A DNA stretch of 64,000 nt from Marsupella aquatica (Eukaryota; Marchantiophyta). The position numbers were made by a program, and so were the translations under genes. Shown here in pieces: positions 43,109 to 55,420 of the stretch. Position 1 is the stretch's first letter; each line of letters begins with the position of its first letter. Under the pieces are notes generated by a model. That model was given only the letters and a program-made list of their open reading frames with translations. It did not search any database and was not told the DNA's origin. Location: NCBI GenBank assembly GCA_973895155.1, contig OZ316899.1, positions 12,276,001 through 12,340,000 of the forward strand, given 5' to 3'.

Positions 43109-46100
43109 ATGGAACCCGGGCCGAGGCCGGAGGTAAGGACGCTGAGGGTGAAAACCCGATTAGGGTTAGGGCGCGTTAAGCATCGGCGGCTAGGAAGGAT
43201 CAACGGGAAGAAGGACCGGCAGAGGAGAGGGGTAAGGAGCGCTTGCAGGAGATGGTGGCTCATTTGCGAGCACGAACTAGGCAGACGACTACGGGAGGCC
43301 AACTACTGTCAGCTGCTTAGGCAAGCACTCGGGGAGAGAGTAGATACCGACGATCGACCTAAGGAGGGTATGAGCAACGTCAATCAAGCGGCACATTTCT
43401 GGGGATGCCTGTTCGAACGGGCAACTGAGTACATCAAGACTTACGAAGACGAGGAATCAGAAAGGGCAGCTCGAGAATGGCAGGAGCTCGCTCGATTGTG
43501 GGAGCTGCAGAAGACGGCTTTCTTAGGAGGGGAACTCATCAAAGACGAGTTCCTGTGGACGCCTACTTCCAATCAACTCGACGATCTTCTGTTTTGCAAA
43601 GACAGCGTCGTCGGCATCCGAGAGGCCATCAAGAACTGCAACGACATACACTGGGAATTAAAGGGAAGCACGGAAAGGTGGACCCAGGCAACGGTGCTAG
43701 GAGAAACCTCCACAGCAGCAGAGATGAAGAGGAAGGGAGCCGTCAACGATGAAGCCACCCCGGCAAAAAGAACGAGGTCGGCGGCACCAAAGAAGCCAGC
43801 CGAGCAGCAGAGCAGGAGGCAGGGAGAAGCCGAAGAGGAGGAGGTCGATCCCATCAAGGCCATTCCAACCAGGGATGACACCTGGAAGGGCTGGGCGGCA
43901 ACCCTACTGGTGGAGGTGCAACTACATTTTGCACGGGAGGAGGATGCATGCTTCACGGCCATGCAGACCAAGAAGTACCAAGGCTTCATGGCCGGATCCG
44001 GCTTAGAGGCCTTTGTAAGATTACCATGGCTGAAGCCGGAGGTACCGGAGTCAGACCTATTAGAATTCGTGGGGTCATGGGAACTCGAGACCAATTGCAC
44101 GAGGATATATGGGAAGGATTTCTATCTTACTCCCAAGGTGATTGCCGATGCAGCAACCAGGCATGCAAAATCTGCTGAAACTACTGGAGAAAGAAAAGAA
44201 ATCGGCATCGGCAACAACAACGGCAACGGCAACAATGCAGGACACTACTAGAGGTAGGCCTACACCGGCTCACAAGAGAAAACCCCTTTGCTGGAGACAA
44301 GGAGAGAATCAGGCCGGAATCCAAGCCAGGTGTTCGAATGTACGTGGGAACCTCAAGCTCCGAATCTAAGGCAGAATTGCTTGAAGCTCCTACCGACGAA
44401 GAGGAGAGGGAGAAGCCGGACGTCCAAGAGGTAGAGGAGGCAGTGGAGGACTGCAGCCATGATAATTCCGGCTATGGGTCGGACCATCACGTTCCAGGAG
44501 TAAGGACCTGTGGCCGGTTTGTCCCCACACTTCCAAGGGTAGTGCGAGGGGACCCCAACCAGCAGAGTAGCCCTGAGTCTCCCCCACCAGATGTTGCTCC
44601 CCCGAGCTTCGACGGCATAAAACAGACGGTGCAGGAATTTCAGGAGCGAATCAGGCAGGAAGAGGAGGCAGCCCTGGCTAGGGAAAAGGATTTACCAGGA
44701 GGAGATTGGCCGGAGGACATCAGGCGGCTAGCCGAAAAAGGAAGCAAACCTCTAGCCACGATTGAAGAGATCCGCAGGTCGGCTTGGGAGCAGAGGCCGC
44801 GATGGGCGATGCCGATCACTTCTACTTACTCCACCTACGCTAAGAATAGAGCCATGGAGTATGGTGAGATGTGTGGGGAACTTGCGCTCGGCATCTTTGG
44901 AGAGGAGTTGGAGGTAGGACCCTTTTCCATAGGGAGCAGTTGGAGAAGCACCAATTAGAAGAAGCGGTGGCTTTAGAGAGAAGCAAGAAGGACGAGGTCA
45001 TTCGGCGGCTTAGGAGGATGGAAGCCGAGATTGAAGATCTAAGGGCGGCCAAGAAAGCCCAAGATGAACTACGGATTAAACGACATGAGCTGAACATCAT
45101 GCAGGGGCAGTTGGACACCGCGCAGGCTGATAATCAAAATATCAAGGATAAACTGACTCAGACGCAGGGAGAGTTGGCCGACACAATCAAAGAGAGGGAG
45201 AAGTGGAAGCAAGAGCTGAAGAATACAGAGGAGGCCCATATAACAGCCAACAGCCGGGCCATGGCGGAGACCCAAAGAAAGGAATGGGCGTTGAAGGGGG
45301 AGCTCGAGAAAATCCGCGGAGCCCTTGAGCAGAAGGAGGCCGAGTTAGGGAAATCCTATCAAGGGATTATGGAGTTGCAGCAGGAGCTTGCGTCCCTGAC
45401 GGCCAGCTTCAAGGCCGACCTAAGGGAGAAGGACGAGATGCTCGAACAGACTTACGCCAAGATGAACCAGATGGAGTCTGTCATCATTGCAGAGCTCGAC
45501 AAGGAGCTAAGAGCAACCCGGGAGGAGAGGACTACCTTGAAACAAGAACGGGAGGAAGCCCAGAAGGAACTAGAGGAGGCACGCAAGGACCTGGATGAGA
45601 CCCAGGAGGAGTTGGAGGAAATCACGAGGAAGATGGAGAACCTCCAGCGGCGGGCCGACAACCAAACGGAGCGGCTGAAGAAACAAGCCGCAGTATTTAA
45701 GTGCTTGTCTTCATCAGGCCCAACTCCAATTGGGGCAACCAAGTTACCAGGAGTGGTACTGGCCGAAGAAAAAGCTGCGCCAACTGCACCAGTGCCGGAA
45801 GTAAGTGGGAAGGGGAAGGGACCAGCGGCCGAACCAGAAAAGAAGAAAAAGCGGAAACCTTCAGGGTCAAGGAGTAATCCGACTCCACAAGCCGTGGTGA
45901 CCAAAGAGGTAGAACCAGCACCATCCTCCGGCATGAATACAGCAATAGATCCCGCTATCATCACAGGTGGGGGTGGTGCGGCCCAAGCCGAACTACTCAG
46001 TAACGAGGCCGGTATTCCAGATCCGCCTCTTGAGCAGGCCGGGGAGACCGTAGCCGAGGCTGAGGCCGTAACTGATTCCCGAGCCGATGCCAACGCCGAT

Positions 46101-46232
46101 GGTGGACCCAGTCAGGCCGATGGAGAGTTGACTCAGTCAAGGGCAGGTAATCTGTCAGGGAATGAGCCTACGGCAGTGGCTGAGGAGGAAGCGTTGGGGG
46201 CGTCCATTAAGGATCCACCACCGGTGTCGTGA
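43109..46232 (+). pseudogene. LTR-encoded B protein (copy B3, best preserved)
   Basis: A frame from ATG at 43109 (ACCATGG context) runs 380 codons, through MSNVNQAAHFWGCLFERA at 43370 and the basic patch PAKRTRSAAPKKPAEQ, to the deletion junction. Two further frames follow. One has NSGYGSDHHVPGVRTCGRFVP, DLPGGDWPEDIRRLAEKG and YGEMCGELALGIFGEELE. The last (44940-46232) is more than 400 codons of coiled coil ending in an Ala/Glu/Pro-rich tail. ATATAAAC at 43087 may be a core promoter, in which case the inner Met is the likelier start. Confidence 0.7.
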
Positions 46233-46883
46233 CGGTGCAAGGGCGCCGTTCCTTTTAGGGAGGGCGGACGTGGAGGGAGGAGGCGTGAGTGGGCAGGGCG
46301 GGCGCGGATCTCCAAGTTTAGGATTAGGATCAGGACCAGGAGCGGCCCTGACACTTAGCTTAGTGGGATTGCGGTCCCACTGGTAGGAGCAACACTTGTG
46401 CTCCTGCCTTGCTGTACATAGGTAGATTCGGGCAAGTAGATTACTGTTAAGTAGATTAGGCTTATGATGCAAAGAATGGTGGATCCACTACCAGGATAAG
46501 TACCTGGGCAGCGGGGAGCTCAGGGCCTCTTCTTTAGCAAGTTTTTAGTTTGCACTAGCCGGGCTGGGATCAAGTAGTACGAGAAGCTCTCGGTTAGTCA
46601 TACAGTGACCCTTGTGTATATTCATGTTTCCTCATGCCTAAGAGCTGAATAGAGTTGGCCTCACGGCTTAGTTCGCAGAGCTTGTGTATGAGATGTACTG
46701 TTTGTATGGCAAGTGCATGGTATGACTCAGTCAGAATGAGTCATTTTGCTATTTGTGTGTCGCATTAACTTGTGTGAAGAGTGCCCACATCAACCAGAAG
46801 GAAGGAAAGTAAGCAGGGGAGTGAGAGTTGGATGTGTCGAGCTGAGAGAGGTCTTAGCGGCTTAACCAAGCCTATTGGGGATC

Positions 46884-46899
46884 ATTCCGGCGGCGGAAT
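46884..46899 (+). promoter_or_regulatory. Conserved LTR near-palindrome (B3 copy)
   Basis: ATTCCGGCGGCGGAAT, identical to the B1 copy, followed by CCAAACATACCTAA as in the other B LTRs. Confidence 0.55.
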
Positions 46900-47144
46900 C
46901 CAAACATACCTAACAAGACGGAAGGGAAGACAGGGGAAGGCCTAGATTAGGCCGGCTACGTATCTCATGACCTGATGAAGGATCTGTCCAGTATATGTGT
47001 GTAAAATGTTAATAGTAGTAGTAGAAGGTTAGCAGCGTCCCATGCCGCTAAGCCGCGGAAACGGCCTCGCCAAGCGCAAAACCCACGGGAATCGGCATGA
47101 GCTGGGGGGTTTCTTGGGTTTAGGGAGCCATGGGACGCACCACA

Positions 47145-48452
47145 AACCACGGGGCAAAATATCCGCCACCCAGGTCATACAAGTAGAGAACTTTTGGCCT
47201 ACGAGGTGGGCGTCCTTCTTTGTCAAGAAGTTCCACGAGGAGATGGAGCGGAGAAGGAAGACCTTATACCTTGGCAGAAAGACGTACTTCGCAAGCCACA
47301 TCAAGATCATCATCAAGTGGTACGCCCATTTTGACCGCCGAAGTCTCCCCCATAGGAACGAGACTGAATTGACCCCGTCAAAGTGGGTATTCCTGGCTCA
47401 GGAGAGGCGACCGCAGCCCAAGGCCCAAAGCCTGGCAACCGCAAGCCCTACTACCCCGGCCCTACAACTAGCCGCTACCGCCCCGCCAAGCGTACCCGTA
47501 GATGCAGTTATTGCGACCTTGGACACGATTAACCAAATCAACGCGATTGAAGCCAGGCCGGCTGAGGCCAGACCCGAACCCGACATTACGGTGGCCGAGG
47601 AGATCCCCCCACCCCCCATGGCTGTGCAGGAGAACCGCCCAGCCCCAGTGGAACCAACCCCTTTGATCGACTTACCTCAAGGGCTGTATGTCTCCACTCC
47701 AACTCCCGCGCGGGCTGGGGTCTGTCCTTGTCCGAATCCGGATGGGCATAGTCTGGACCACCCGGAACTCTTTGCGCCAGGCACGTTTCTGAACGGTTGT
47801 TGGGAGATTTCTCTCAACAGATCGCACGGGATATCGAGGAGTACATGGAATGGAAGGTGGCCTACTTCTTCAACCAAAAGTTGGTTGGGGCCGTAAAGGC
47901 AAGACATGCGCAAGCTGAGACGGCGTAGAGAATAGAGCAGTATCGGGTTGAGTTTGCCTACCTGAAGGATGAAGTAGTGGCCCTGGAGACTGAACTCCAA
48001 CAACTGCGACCTTAGGTAACGGCCATGGAGGATCAGATTGCCAAAGCCAGGGCCCGGACAGCCTTAGCAGAGCAGGCTGGGTTTGGAAAAGACTCTGAGA
48101 TCGCACCTAGATTGACGGTTTGAAGGGGCAAGCTGTCAGTTGGCAAAAGGATGTAGAGGAGGCCGTTGCTCGGGCCGAGCGGGACACGGCCAAGATCGAT
48201 GCCCTGAAGGCGGAAGTAGCGCGGATTCAAGGAGAAGCCACAAAGCAGGCCTAGTTGGTGGATAAGCTGACGAGCAACGCCCAACTACTGGAGGAGGCAT
48301 GCCAGGAGGCCACGGAGGAGATGGACGCGGCAAAGCAAGAGAATGAATCTCTGCTGGACCAGGTCCAGCTACTCAAACAGGACGCCGACAGACTTAGGAG
48401 GCAACGGGATAGCTGCTCCCACTCGAGCGGCTCTAGCAAGCGTGCCAGGCAT
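47145..48452 (+). pseudogene. LTR-encoded A protein, C-terminal part (copy A3)
   Basis: It continues the A3 frame after B3: the central domain WASFFVKKFHEEMERRRK and IIIKWYAHFDRRSLP, a linker (PEPDITVAEEIPPPP), LPQGLYVSTPTPARAG, a frameshift at about 47800, then EYMEWKVAYFFNQKLVG. A coiled coil follows, ending LLKQDADRLRRQRD and KRARH. Stops at 47926, 48014 and 48252 break the coiled coil. Confidence 0.65.
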
Positions 48453-48596
48453 TAGCAGTGGAGTAGGATTACAATAGAGTTAGGAGTAGCTAAATCAGGC
48501 TAAGTATAGGGACAAGCACCTGCCCTAGTTAAAACGACACTGGCAGACTGTCCAGCCTGCGTAGATTAGAATCTACTAATAAGACAAGTCGTTTTG

Positions 48597-49397
48597 GCAA
48601 GGGATTGCAGGGAGGGAAGAGATGTGGTGGCTAAGGCAGATCAAGAGAATAATGATGAGGACCTGGTGGGAACTTTTGAGGAATTGGATGCAGTGGCGGA
48701 GGGGGATCCGGAGGAGGTTCTTAGAACCCAACTTGAAATGAACTTGCGAGTAAGACAAGGAGCGGGGCTGATGGCACTGCGAGGAGAGGACACTGTCACA
48801 GCTGATATAGTAGCTATTGAATCGCTGATGAGTAAGGAAAGGACTTCTTCCCCGGTGCAATTGCGAGAAACACCTTTGGAGATGGGGCAGGGGGAAGATG
48901 CGGGCAAGGAGGACTCCTTGCCCTTGGAAGGGCGGGAGCAGTTGGAAGAAGAGGAAGGGGAAAAAAGAACAAAGCTAATATCTCTGGGGCCAGATGTGGA
49001 GGAAAATAGTGCAAATTCAAGGCTTGATGCGGAGGCACAATGCTATGAACCCTCTGGTTCGAGGATAGCTCCTAAGGAGACTAAAATAAGAAGGGATGCA
49101 CGCAGCGACAATATGGATTCAGATGCATATTTGTATCATGGTGACACTGACATGGAAATGTTAGAGTATGAGGCGTATGTATCAACTAAAGGAAAAGAAC
49201 GGGCGAGAAAGCTAGAGAAGAGAACTCCGCCGGCCACAAAAAAGGATCGGGCAGTGCATGACTCTAAAAAACAACGGTCTCTAAAGTTCTCACATAGTGT
49301 AACGGCTGATGCAGGGGGAGAAGTGGAGATTAAGGAGATTGGAGGGACTACTAACAGTGCTGCTGGGCAGAGTGTGGATGGCTCGACTGAGCTGTAG
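48597..49397 (+). pseudogene. LINE ORF1, C-terminal part
   Basis: A 266-codon open frame begins ARDCREGRD, which looks like the last Cys of a CCHC knuckle (GHxARDC) cut by the 5' truncation. The rest is acidic and low-complexity (EEEEGEKRTK), with a basic part KKDRAVHDSKKQR. It has no ATG of its own at the break. It would be the nucleic-acid-binding ORF1 protein of a plant L1 element. Confidence 0.5.
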
Positions 49398-49563
49398 GAC
49401 TCCTTGCTGCTAATAGTAGATTCACAGATGGAGGAGACCGGAGAGATAGCCATTGGCACACCAAGGTGCCGTAAGGGGGGGAGTGTGAGCTCGGCTACCT
49501 CTTCGGGTGGGCGAATGCAGATTTAGCTCATGGGTGCTGGAGCCGGGGGCGGAGGGGATGGGA

Positions 49564-50300
49564 GAAATTTTGAGGGTGGTGTCCTGGAATGTATGTGGGC
49601 TCTACGAACCAAACCGGAAGAATGTGGTGAAAAACTGAATTGCAACAAGGAAGGAACGAATAGATGCATTGGCCCTGCAAGAAATCAAGGCGGGTCAGTT
49701 CAGACTGGATATGGCCATGAGAGTAATTTTGCCAAATTATCAATGCGTTGCATCGACACTGGAGGAAGGTCGGGGAGGCACGGCATTACTAATTCATCCA
49801 CAATTCAGGATGGTAGCGTCTGGAGTGATGGATAGGGGGCGAGCAGTATGGGCGATTGTGGAGTATCAGGATTGTAAATTTGGAACCCTGAGTGTTTACG
49901 CACCGAATACTGCTCGACTTAGAGCCATTTTGTGGCATGAGCTGAAAATGCATCTTCCTCGGGAGAACTGGATTGTATGCGGGGACTTCAATATGACCAA
50001 AATTATAGAGGACTCCACATGCGATTCTCCAGTGATTAAGGGACGAGAAGCAGAGTTTTGGAGATTTTTGAAAGTTAGATGTAATTTGGTGGATGCATTG
50101 CTAATTAAGGGGGAGGTACGGGGGGCACGCTACACATGGAGAAGAAACAAGATGGGGTCTCTGGTTCAATCGAGACTGGATAGTTTCTATCTTAGTGCGA
50201 ATGGGGACTGGATTTATAAACTGGTTGATTTGGTGCATGACGGGGGATTGGCACTGTCTGATCATGACCCGGTTATGATCTGCATTAGTCTCATGGAAGG
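49564..50300 (+). pseudogene. LINE ORF2 endonuclease
   Basis: An apurinic/apyrimidinic-type endonuclease: LRVVSWNVCGLYEPN, LALQEIKAG, GGTALLIHP, SVYAPN, IVCGDFNM, RYTWRR, SRLDSFYLS and LSDHDPVMI. The catalytic Asn, Glu, Asp and His positions are present. A TGA at about 49636 replaces a Trp codon (KNxIATRKER). The frame is shared with RT downstream. Confidence 0.85.
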
Positions 50301-52464
50301 AAGGCAGGAAGGAAAATCGGGACTAAGAAGATCTCTGTTTAAGGCTAATCCTGCCCTGGTCAGGATGGAAGGCATGATCAAAATACTAGAAAGGGCATGG
50401 GTGGAGGGAAAGGGTGACTGTATTGAACCTATTCTAGCCTTTGACAAGGCTTGCAGGAATATGAGAAGCAAATACATTGAGAAGCAAGCAACACCTAAAG
50501 AGAAAGATGAAGAAATGCTTTTGTTGAGAAATAAGCTTCGGGTGTTGAAAATGGAGATCCTGGAGGAATACACAGAAGAGGAGTTGCGGGATTACGTGGA
50601 TATGGAGGATCAAGTACATGCGGCAGAGTTAGAGGAGGCCCACAGAGGACGAAGGTTAGCACGAATTAAATGGTTGGGTGAGGGGGAGGAACCTTTGAGG
50701 TTTTACTTCGCAACTATAAAGGTGAAAAGAGAACGGGAGGCAATGAGGAGCCTCACGGTGGAAGATGGCAGGGTGATCACAGATCCAACGATGATATTGA
50801 GAGAAGTAGAGAAGACATGTAAGGAATTATATGCGCCTAAGGAGCCATCTAGGCATGAACGGATGGAAACTCTGAATGAGCAAAGCAGACTGCTGGAGCA
50901 CACAAAGTGTGTGTTGACGATTACGGAAATACAAATGCTGGAAGGGCTGCCAACACAAGAAGAAATCAAAGAAGTCTTGTGGTTGCTTCCTAGAGATAAG
51001 GCCCCTGGACCAGACGGGATGACAGCGGAGGTTTATCAGGCCTGCTAGGTGTTCATGCAGGACGACGTGGTAGCGATGGTGCAGGAATTTTGGCTGACGG
51101 GGAACTTGGCAGCAGGGATTAAAGAGGGGATGATTAAGTTCTTTCCGAAGAAATCTGATAAGCAGTATCTTAGGGACTGGCGGCCTCTTACTATGCTGAA
51201 CACAGGCTACAAGCTGATTGCAAAGTTATTGGCGTTAAGGCTAATTTGAATCCTACCAAAGGTTATTAGTTCTCAACAAACAGGTTTCATTCCAGGAAGA
51301 AATATACTGGAGAACATTTCGCTGGCTTGGCTAATGTTTGACTGGGTGAAAAATAGGAAGGTTGAATCACTTTTCCTTAAGCTAGATTTTGAGAAAGCGT
51401 TTGACAGAGTGGATCAGAGCTATATATGGGAAACTATGCACTTGTTGGGGATAAGCGGAACGTTCATAAAACTAGTCAAGGCGCTATTACAACAGGCATC
51501 CTCAAGGATTTACGTGAATGGGTTGCTTTCCTCTGAGATTGGACTGTCGAGGGGTGTTAGGCAAGGTTGCCCTCTTTCACCTCTTTTATTTGTGATATCA
51601 ACTCAGCCTTTAATGGATTTTATGGATGCTGAGATGGAGGCAGGGCGTTTAGATGGCATTCAAGTCTCAGCGGACTTGAGGATATGCTATAGGTTCTTTG
51701 CTGATGACTTGGGGATGTTCATCCCGGCTAAGCAGAGGAGTTTCCTAAAAGCAACAGCAGTGATACAATGCTATGAATTGGCCACGGGGGCCAGACTGAA
51801 TTTGCATAAATCAATAGTCATCCCGCTAGCACTGTTGAGTATTCCAGCATGGTTACAAGAGACTGGATGTGTGATTAGCAAGAAAGGAGAGCTACAGAAA
51901 TATCTGAGTGCTCCTTTGGGGGTGGACCTGAAAACGGAACAACTGCATAGCTTTTGTCTGGATAAAATTGGGAAGAGGTTATCTTCTTGGTCGAACAAAA
52001 TGCTTACCTTTACAGGACGCTCGCTTTTGATTAGGCACATACTTCAAGCAATTCCCATTTATCATACAATGTTCCTAAAGGCGTCTGCTGGTTTGGCTAG
52101 GAAAATGACTGCACTGTGCAGGGATTTTTTATGGGGTCATAACAAGGAAGGGGGCAAGCGAGTTCCGCTGGTTTCCTGGGCACGTCTCTCGCATCCCAAG
52201 TTGGATGGCGGACTGGGGTTTAAAGATTTCCGCAGTCACTCGGATGCGCTGTTATCAAAATGGTTTACCTGTGCAATGGACTACCCGGATACGGAATGGG
52301 CTAGAATGTTTGCTGAAAATCTGAATAGGATTGGATGGACTAACTATAAAGAGATGCGGAGGAATGGGTATACCTTCCGGGACAAAATGGTACTTGACTG
52401 TCCCGGGGGACTCCACGGAATGGCATATACAGGGGATCTCAGGAAGGCCTGGGAATTGCTGTGA
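50301..52464 (+). pseudogene. LINE ORF2 reverse transcriptase
   Basis: After a helical linker: RDKAPGPDGMTAEVYQAC, FFPKKSDKQYLRDWRPLTML, QQTGFIPGRNILENI, FLKLDFEKAFDRVDQSYI, GVRQGCPLSPLLFVI and the catalytic box FFADDLGMF, then the thumb (KRLSSWSNKMLTFTGRSLLI) and DFLWGHNKEGGKRVPLVSW. Stops in the same frame occur at 51046 (TAG), 51247 (TGA) and 52462 (TGA). The aspartate pair is intact. Confidence 0.9.
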
Positions 52465-53480
52465 GCCAACCTGATTTTCTGTCCCTCTGAGCGGATACCT
52501 GGTAGATGGTCGATTTGTGATGTGCTCCGATGTTTAAAGGGAACGCAGGCGTGGAGCAGTGGTGACAGGGAAGCAGTGACAGTCCTTTGTGGATGACTGG
52601 GTATCAGGAGCACGCAAGATTTATGGTCAAGTGAAAGGAATGGATGGCGAGGGCTGGCAGGACGGTAGTTACATCTACGTGGATTCTCAGAGGAACACTT
52701 AACACTTGGACGCAGATTCATTGGGCTGTTAGCTGACATCCCCAGCTGTGAGTGGGGGGTGGAGCCTGGGCCGGAGAGCTGGTGTTGGGCTGACAACCCT
52801 ACTGCTCTCAGGAGGTTCAGAGTATCAAATAAGAGAGCATATCAGATGCTGCGAGAGGAGGTGAGAGATTTACAGAGTTGAAATAGGACATGGGGAATAG
52901 CAAGCACGGGCGACGAATGGAGGGCAAGGTGGGCGGGGCTGTGGGGATTGGACTTGTCAATGAGGGCTAAGACATTTATGTGGCGAGTAGTAGCATCGGG
53001 GCTCTTCACCGGGGTTAGGGCGGTCAAAATTGGTAAAGGAAATGGAGAGTGCAAGCTATGTCCTGGAACATTGGAGACTATTTCACACTTGTTCATGACC
53101 TGTCAACATGCACAGCGCTGTTGGCAGCTCTGTGCACAGAGCTTTGAGGGCATATTTGCAGATTATTTTGGGGGGCTGCTTGGGATGATAAATTTGTTGT
53201 GGGTAAGGAATATAGGAAGATAGTTAAAATTATTGTCTTATACCAGATATTGTGGATGATCTGGTTGGGTTGAAATGAGCATATGTTTGTGATGGGCGGG
53301 GCCCAGAGGTTTGATATGCGATTCACTCTCTCGGAGGCGGTGGACCATGTCATTGCGGTCGGGCTTGCACTGCCAGCAAGCAACAGACGGACTAGGCTGC
53401 TGAGAGTGAAAGAGATTATCAATGCAGAGCGGCTCACTTGGTTGAGGCGTAGAGACTGCTGGATCACATCAGGATAGTGT
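52465..53480 (+). pseudogene. LINE ORF2 C-terminus with zf-RVT finger
   Basis: Broken coding continues after the stop at 52462. MRAKTFMWRVVASGLFTG and CKLCPGTLETISHLFMTCQHAQRCW form the zf-RVT zinc-binding domain (CxxC, H, C) found at the end of plant L1 ORF2. A shifted frame at 53283-53477 (FTLSEAVDHVIAVGLAL) completes the protein end. Confidence 0.8.
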
Positions 53481-53747
53481 AGGAATGACTGATGGAAGGG
53501 TAGTAGGCTGGCTAGGTGGATGGATTGTAGTAGAATAAGTTTGTTAAGGTTGTTAGGATGGTCTCTGGTGCCGGATGGCTGCTAGGAATACATGCTACCG
53601 GTGCTGCTGGTAAGCGGATAGCAGTTGTGTGTGCTGGGCTGGGATCTGTTGTGCTGGTATTGGTGGTGACTTTTCTGTTTGTTTCCCCCCGGCCATGGGG
53701 TTTGCGTGGCCCACAAAAGTTATAAAAATTCTAAAAATGTTTAAAGG

Positions 53748-54518
53748 AAGACAAGCCGTTTTCCGGCCTGACAGCCAGCTTAGTTAGGATCTTAGTTAGT
53801 GAATATTCAGGCACGAGGCCACTCTGATCCTCAGCCCTTAGTATTTAGTGCACCCCTCGGTAGAGGTAGGGGGGTTTTAGTCTCAGAGTTGGACGTCCGC
53901 GGTATGTGCGGGGAGTCCAGACCTCTATGAGTGAAAGAGTACCAAGGGGAGGGGGTACGACTAATCTTCCTGGGCGAGTGCGGAGCCGGGCTCCGTTGTA
54001 GTGTACGCCCCTCAGCCTTGGACCTGTTCATTCAAGAGCTGTCGGGTCAACCAAGTGTAAGTGTATGTTGACTCTTGTAGTAAAATCCTTTCCCATTATT
54101 TCCTTCGTGTAAATCGAGATTGTATGCTTGTGTGTGTGTGTGTATGAATCTTGTGTATGGGTGCCAACGCTTGGCTGAACGCACTACCCAAGCCGTGCAC
54201 GGGGTGCATCTTGCGGATAAGTGGTTGCAAGCCCGGGTTGAGTGCCTGTATCATTGGATCTGGATCGAAGGCGGACAACACAAAGGCTTAGAAGCCCGTA
54301 AGCTGGGGTCAATCTCGCTATCGACTAAAGTACGTTCCGGCGGCGGAACACAAATCATACCTAAGAAGTGTTTGTAGGTAACAATAGACACACTTAGCGC
54401 TAGTTTACAGGAGTTAGGGGCATTCTGTGCTTCCCTCCCTGCCCAAACCCTCATACTAACAAAGGAAATGCCTGTCTAAGCCAAACCTCAAGTTAAGACC
54501 CACGCTGACAACGTGACA
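53748..54518 (+). mobile_element. A3 LTR 3' end
   Basis: The non-coding 3' part of A3 after the LINE, collinear with 25263-26030 of A2 in reverse. It includes GTTCCGGCGGCGGAAC at 54334-54349 and a TG dinucleotide run at about 54129-54144. It ends GTGACA at 54518. Confidence 0.8.
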
Positions 54519-54898
54519 CAATGCATGGTCAATTTGGCCATGGCAACAGTGGCCACGGGTAGACTAGATACTGCAGCCAATTCCTTCCTCTTCAGTCCTT
54601 GAGAGTAGTTCCCGGGATGGCTCGTAGAAGGGGACATCTCCCCGTCCTCCCTATCCGGTAGGGGTAGCGCGACCCCCGTCAAAACTGGTGTCGCGGCTAC
54701 TACGGTTACGGTGTCATCAATCAAAACCATCTCTTGGGTCCGGGCTTGTGCGGGTGGCGATGTGTTACCCGGCCTGTGTTGGCCTGCCCCTTGTGGTGTC
54801 CATTTTAGGGGAGGGTGAGCCTCCTCGTCCTTGGAACTGATGTTCACCGCGTTTACCACAGATCGTACCCAAAGGGGCGGTGCAACCGATGGTGGAGA

Positions 54899-55420
54899 TC
54901 AGCTTGGCTGAGGCCAAGGTGGTGTTTGTGAAGGTGCCGACGAGTCGGTGACGGTTGTATCTGGAGGAGGCGCCGTAGGATTCAATAAGTCTGAGGGGAA
55001 GCTGAGTGATGTCAAGACAAATGACTCACCTGTATTTGTACTACCAAATTGATAGTCTATGGAGGCCTGAACTTTGGTGGGGATATGGTCAAAGTGGTGC
55101 CGCTGCAAGTCTATCGTGCCTGGGATCGTGAAGACCTCGTCCGGAAGCCAAAGAAGTGCTTCCTTGAAGCCAAGGTACTTTGTACCGTTGAAGAAGAATT
55201 TGGCAATCTCGTCGTCTCGACAGAACTTGCTCTCGAACGGGAGGCTCAAGTTGCCATTGTAGTGAGAGGAACTGGCTAGATGGATGAGTCATTCATACTA
55301 TCTTTTGATTTTGTACCAGCGCAGGTTGAATTTGGCAAGCAACTTCGCTAGATGATTTCCAATGGATAGAAATTGAAGCCAAAAGCGAAGGGCCAAACCT
55401 GACATAATCGTGATAGACAT
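54899..55420 (-). pseudogene. LTR-encoded A protein, N-terminus (copy A4)
   Basis: ATG at 55420-55418 gives MSITIMSGLALRFWLQFLSIGNHLAKLLA. The frame then shifts once near 55300 and continues SLPFESKFCRDDEIAKFFFNGTKYLGFKEALLWLPDEVFTIPG and a Pro-rich stretch. It lies about 95 bp after the TATA box at 55515-55523, giving a sensible promoter-to-start distance. The other A copies have ATA or another codon at this Met. Confidence 0.6.

Larger units (their letters stand above)
42994..47144 (+). mobile_element. B3: coding solo LTR inside A3
   Basis: It starts TGTGATGC and ends GCACCACA with a perfect AACCA duplication (42989-42993, 47145-47149). It is 4.15 kb, about 0.5 kb shorter than B1 because of a deletion near 44142 that removes the FGLP-containing part. 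It is the best-preserved coding copy of the B LTR. The near-palindrome is at 46884-46899. Confidence 0.9.
48596..53747 (+). mobile_element. L1-like LINE, 5' truncated
   Basis: The 15-bp target duplication AAGACAAGTCGTTTT (48581-48595) and AAGACAAGCCGTTTT (53748-53762) differs at one base and lies in the A3 3' part. The order is the ORF1 tail, endonuclease, RT and zf-RVT. There is no long poly(A), only an A-rich 3' end. ORF1 begins mid-domain, so the copy is 5' truncated. ORF2 has several stops. Confidence 0.85.
34613..54518 (+). mobile_element. A3: solo A-type LTR with four nested insertions
   Basis: It starts TGTGATGCCGCC and ends GTTGACAACGTGACA, with a perfect CAATG duplication at 34608-34612 and 54519-54523. 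Inside are C (34632-39503), D (39956-41758), B3 (42994-47144) and a LINE (48596-53747). Removing these and their target duplications leaves about 3.9 kb, equal to A2. It therefore inserted into A4 as one element and recombined to a solo LTR. TATA box at 39845-39852. Confidence 0.85.

Noticed and set aside
43109-46232. B protein as gag of gypsy1
   Set aside because: It lies within the LTR, not between LTR and protease, has no zinc knuckle, and solo LTRs carry it too. The sister element gypsy2 has an ordinary gag in the usual place.
49669-52464. LINE as an intact, active element
   Set aside because: It is 5' truncated and ORF2 has at least four in-frame stops.
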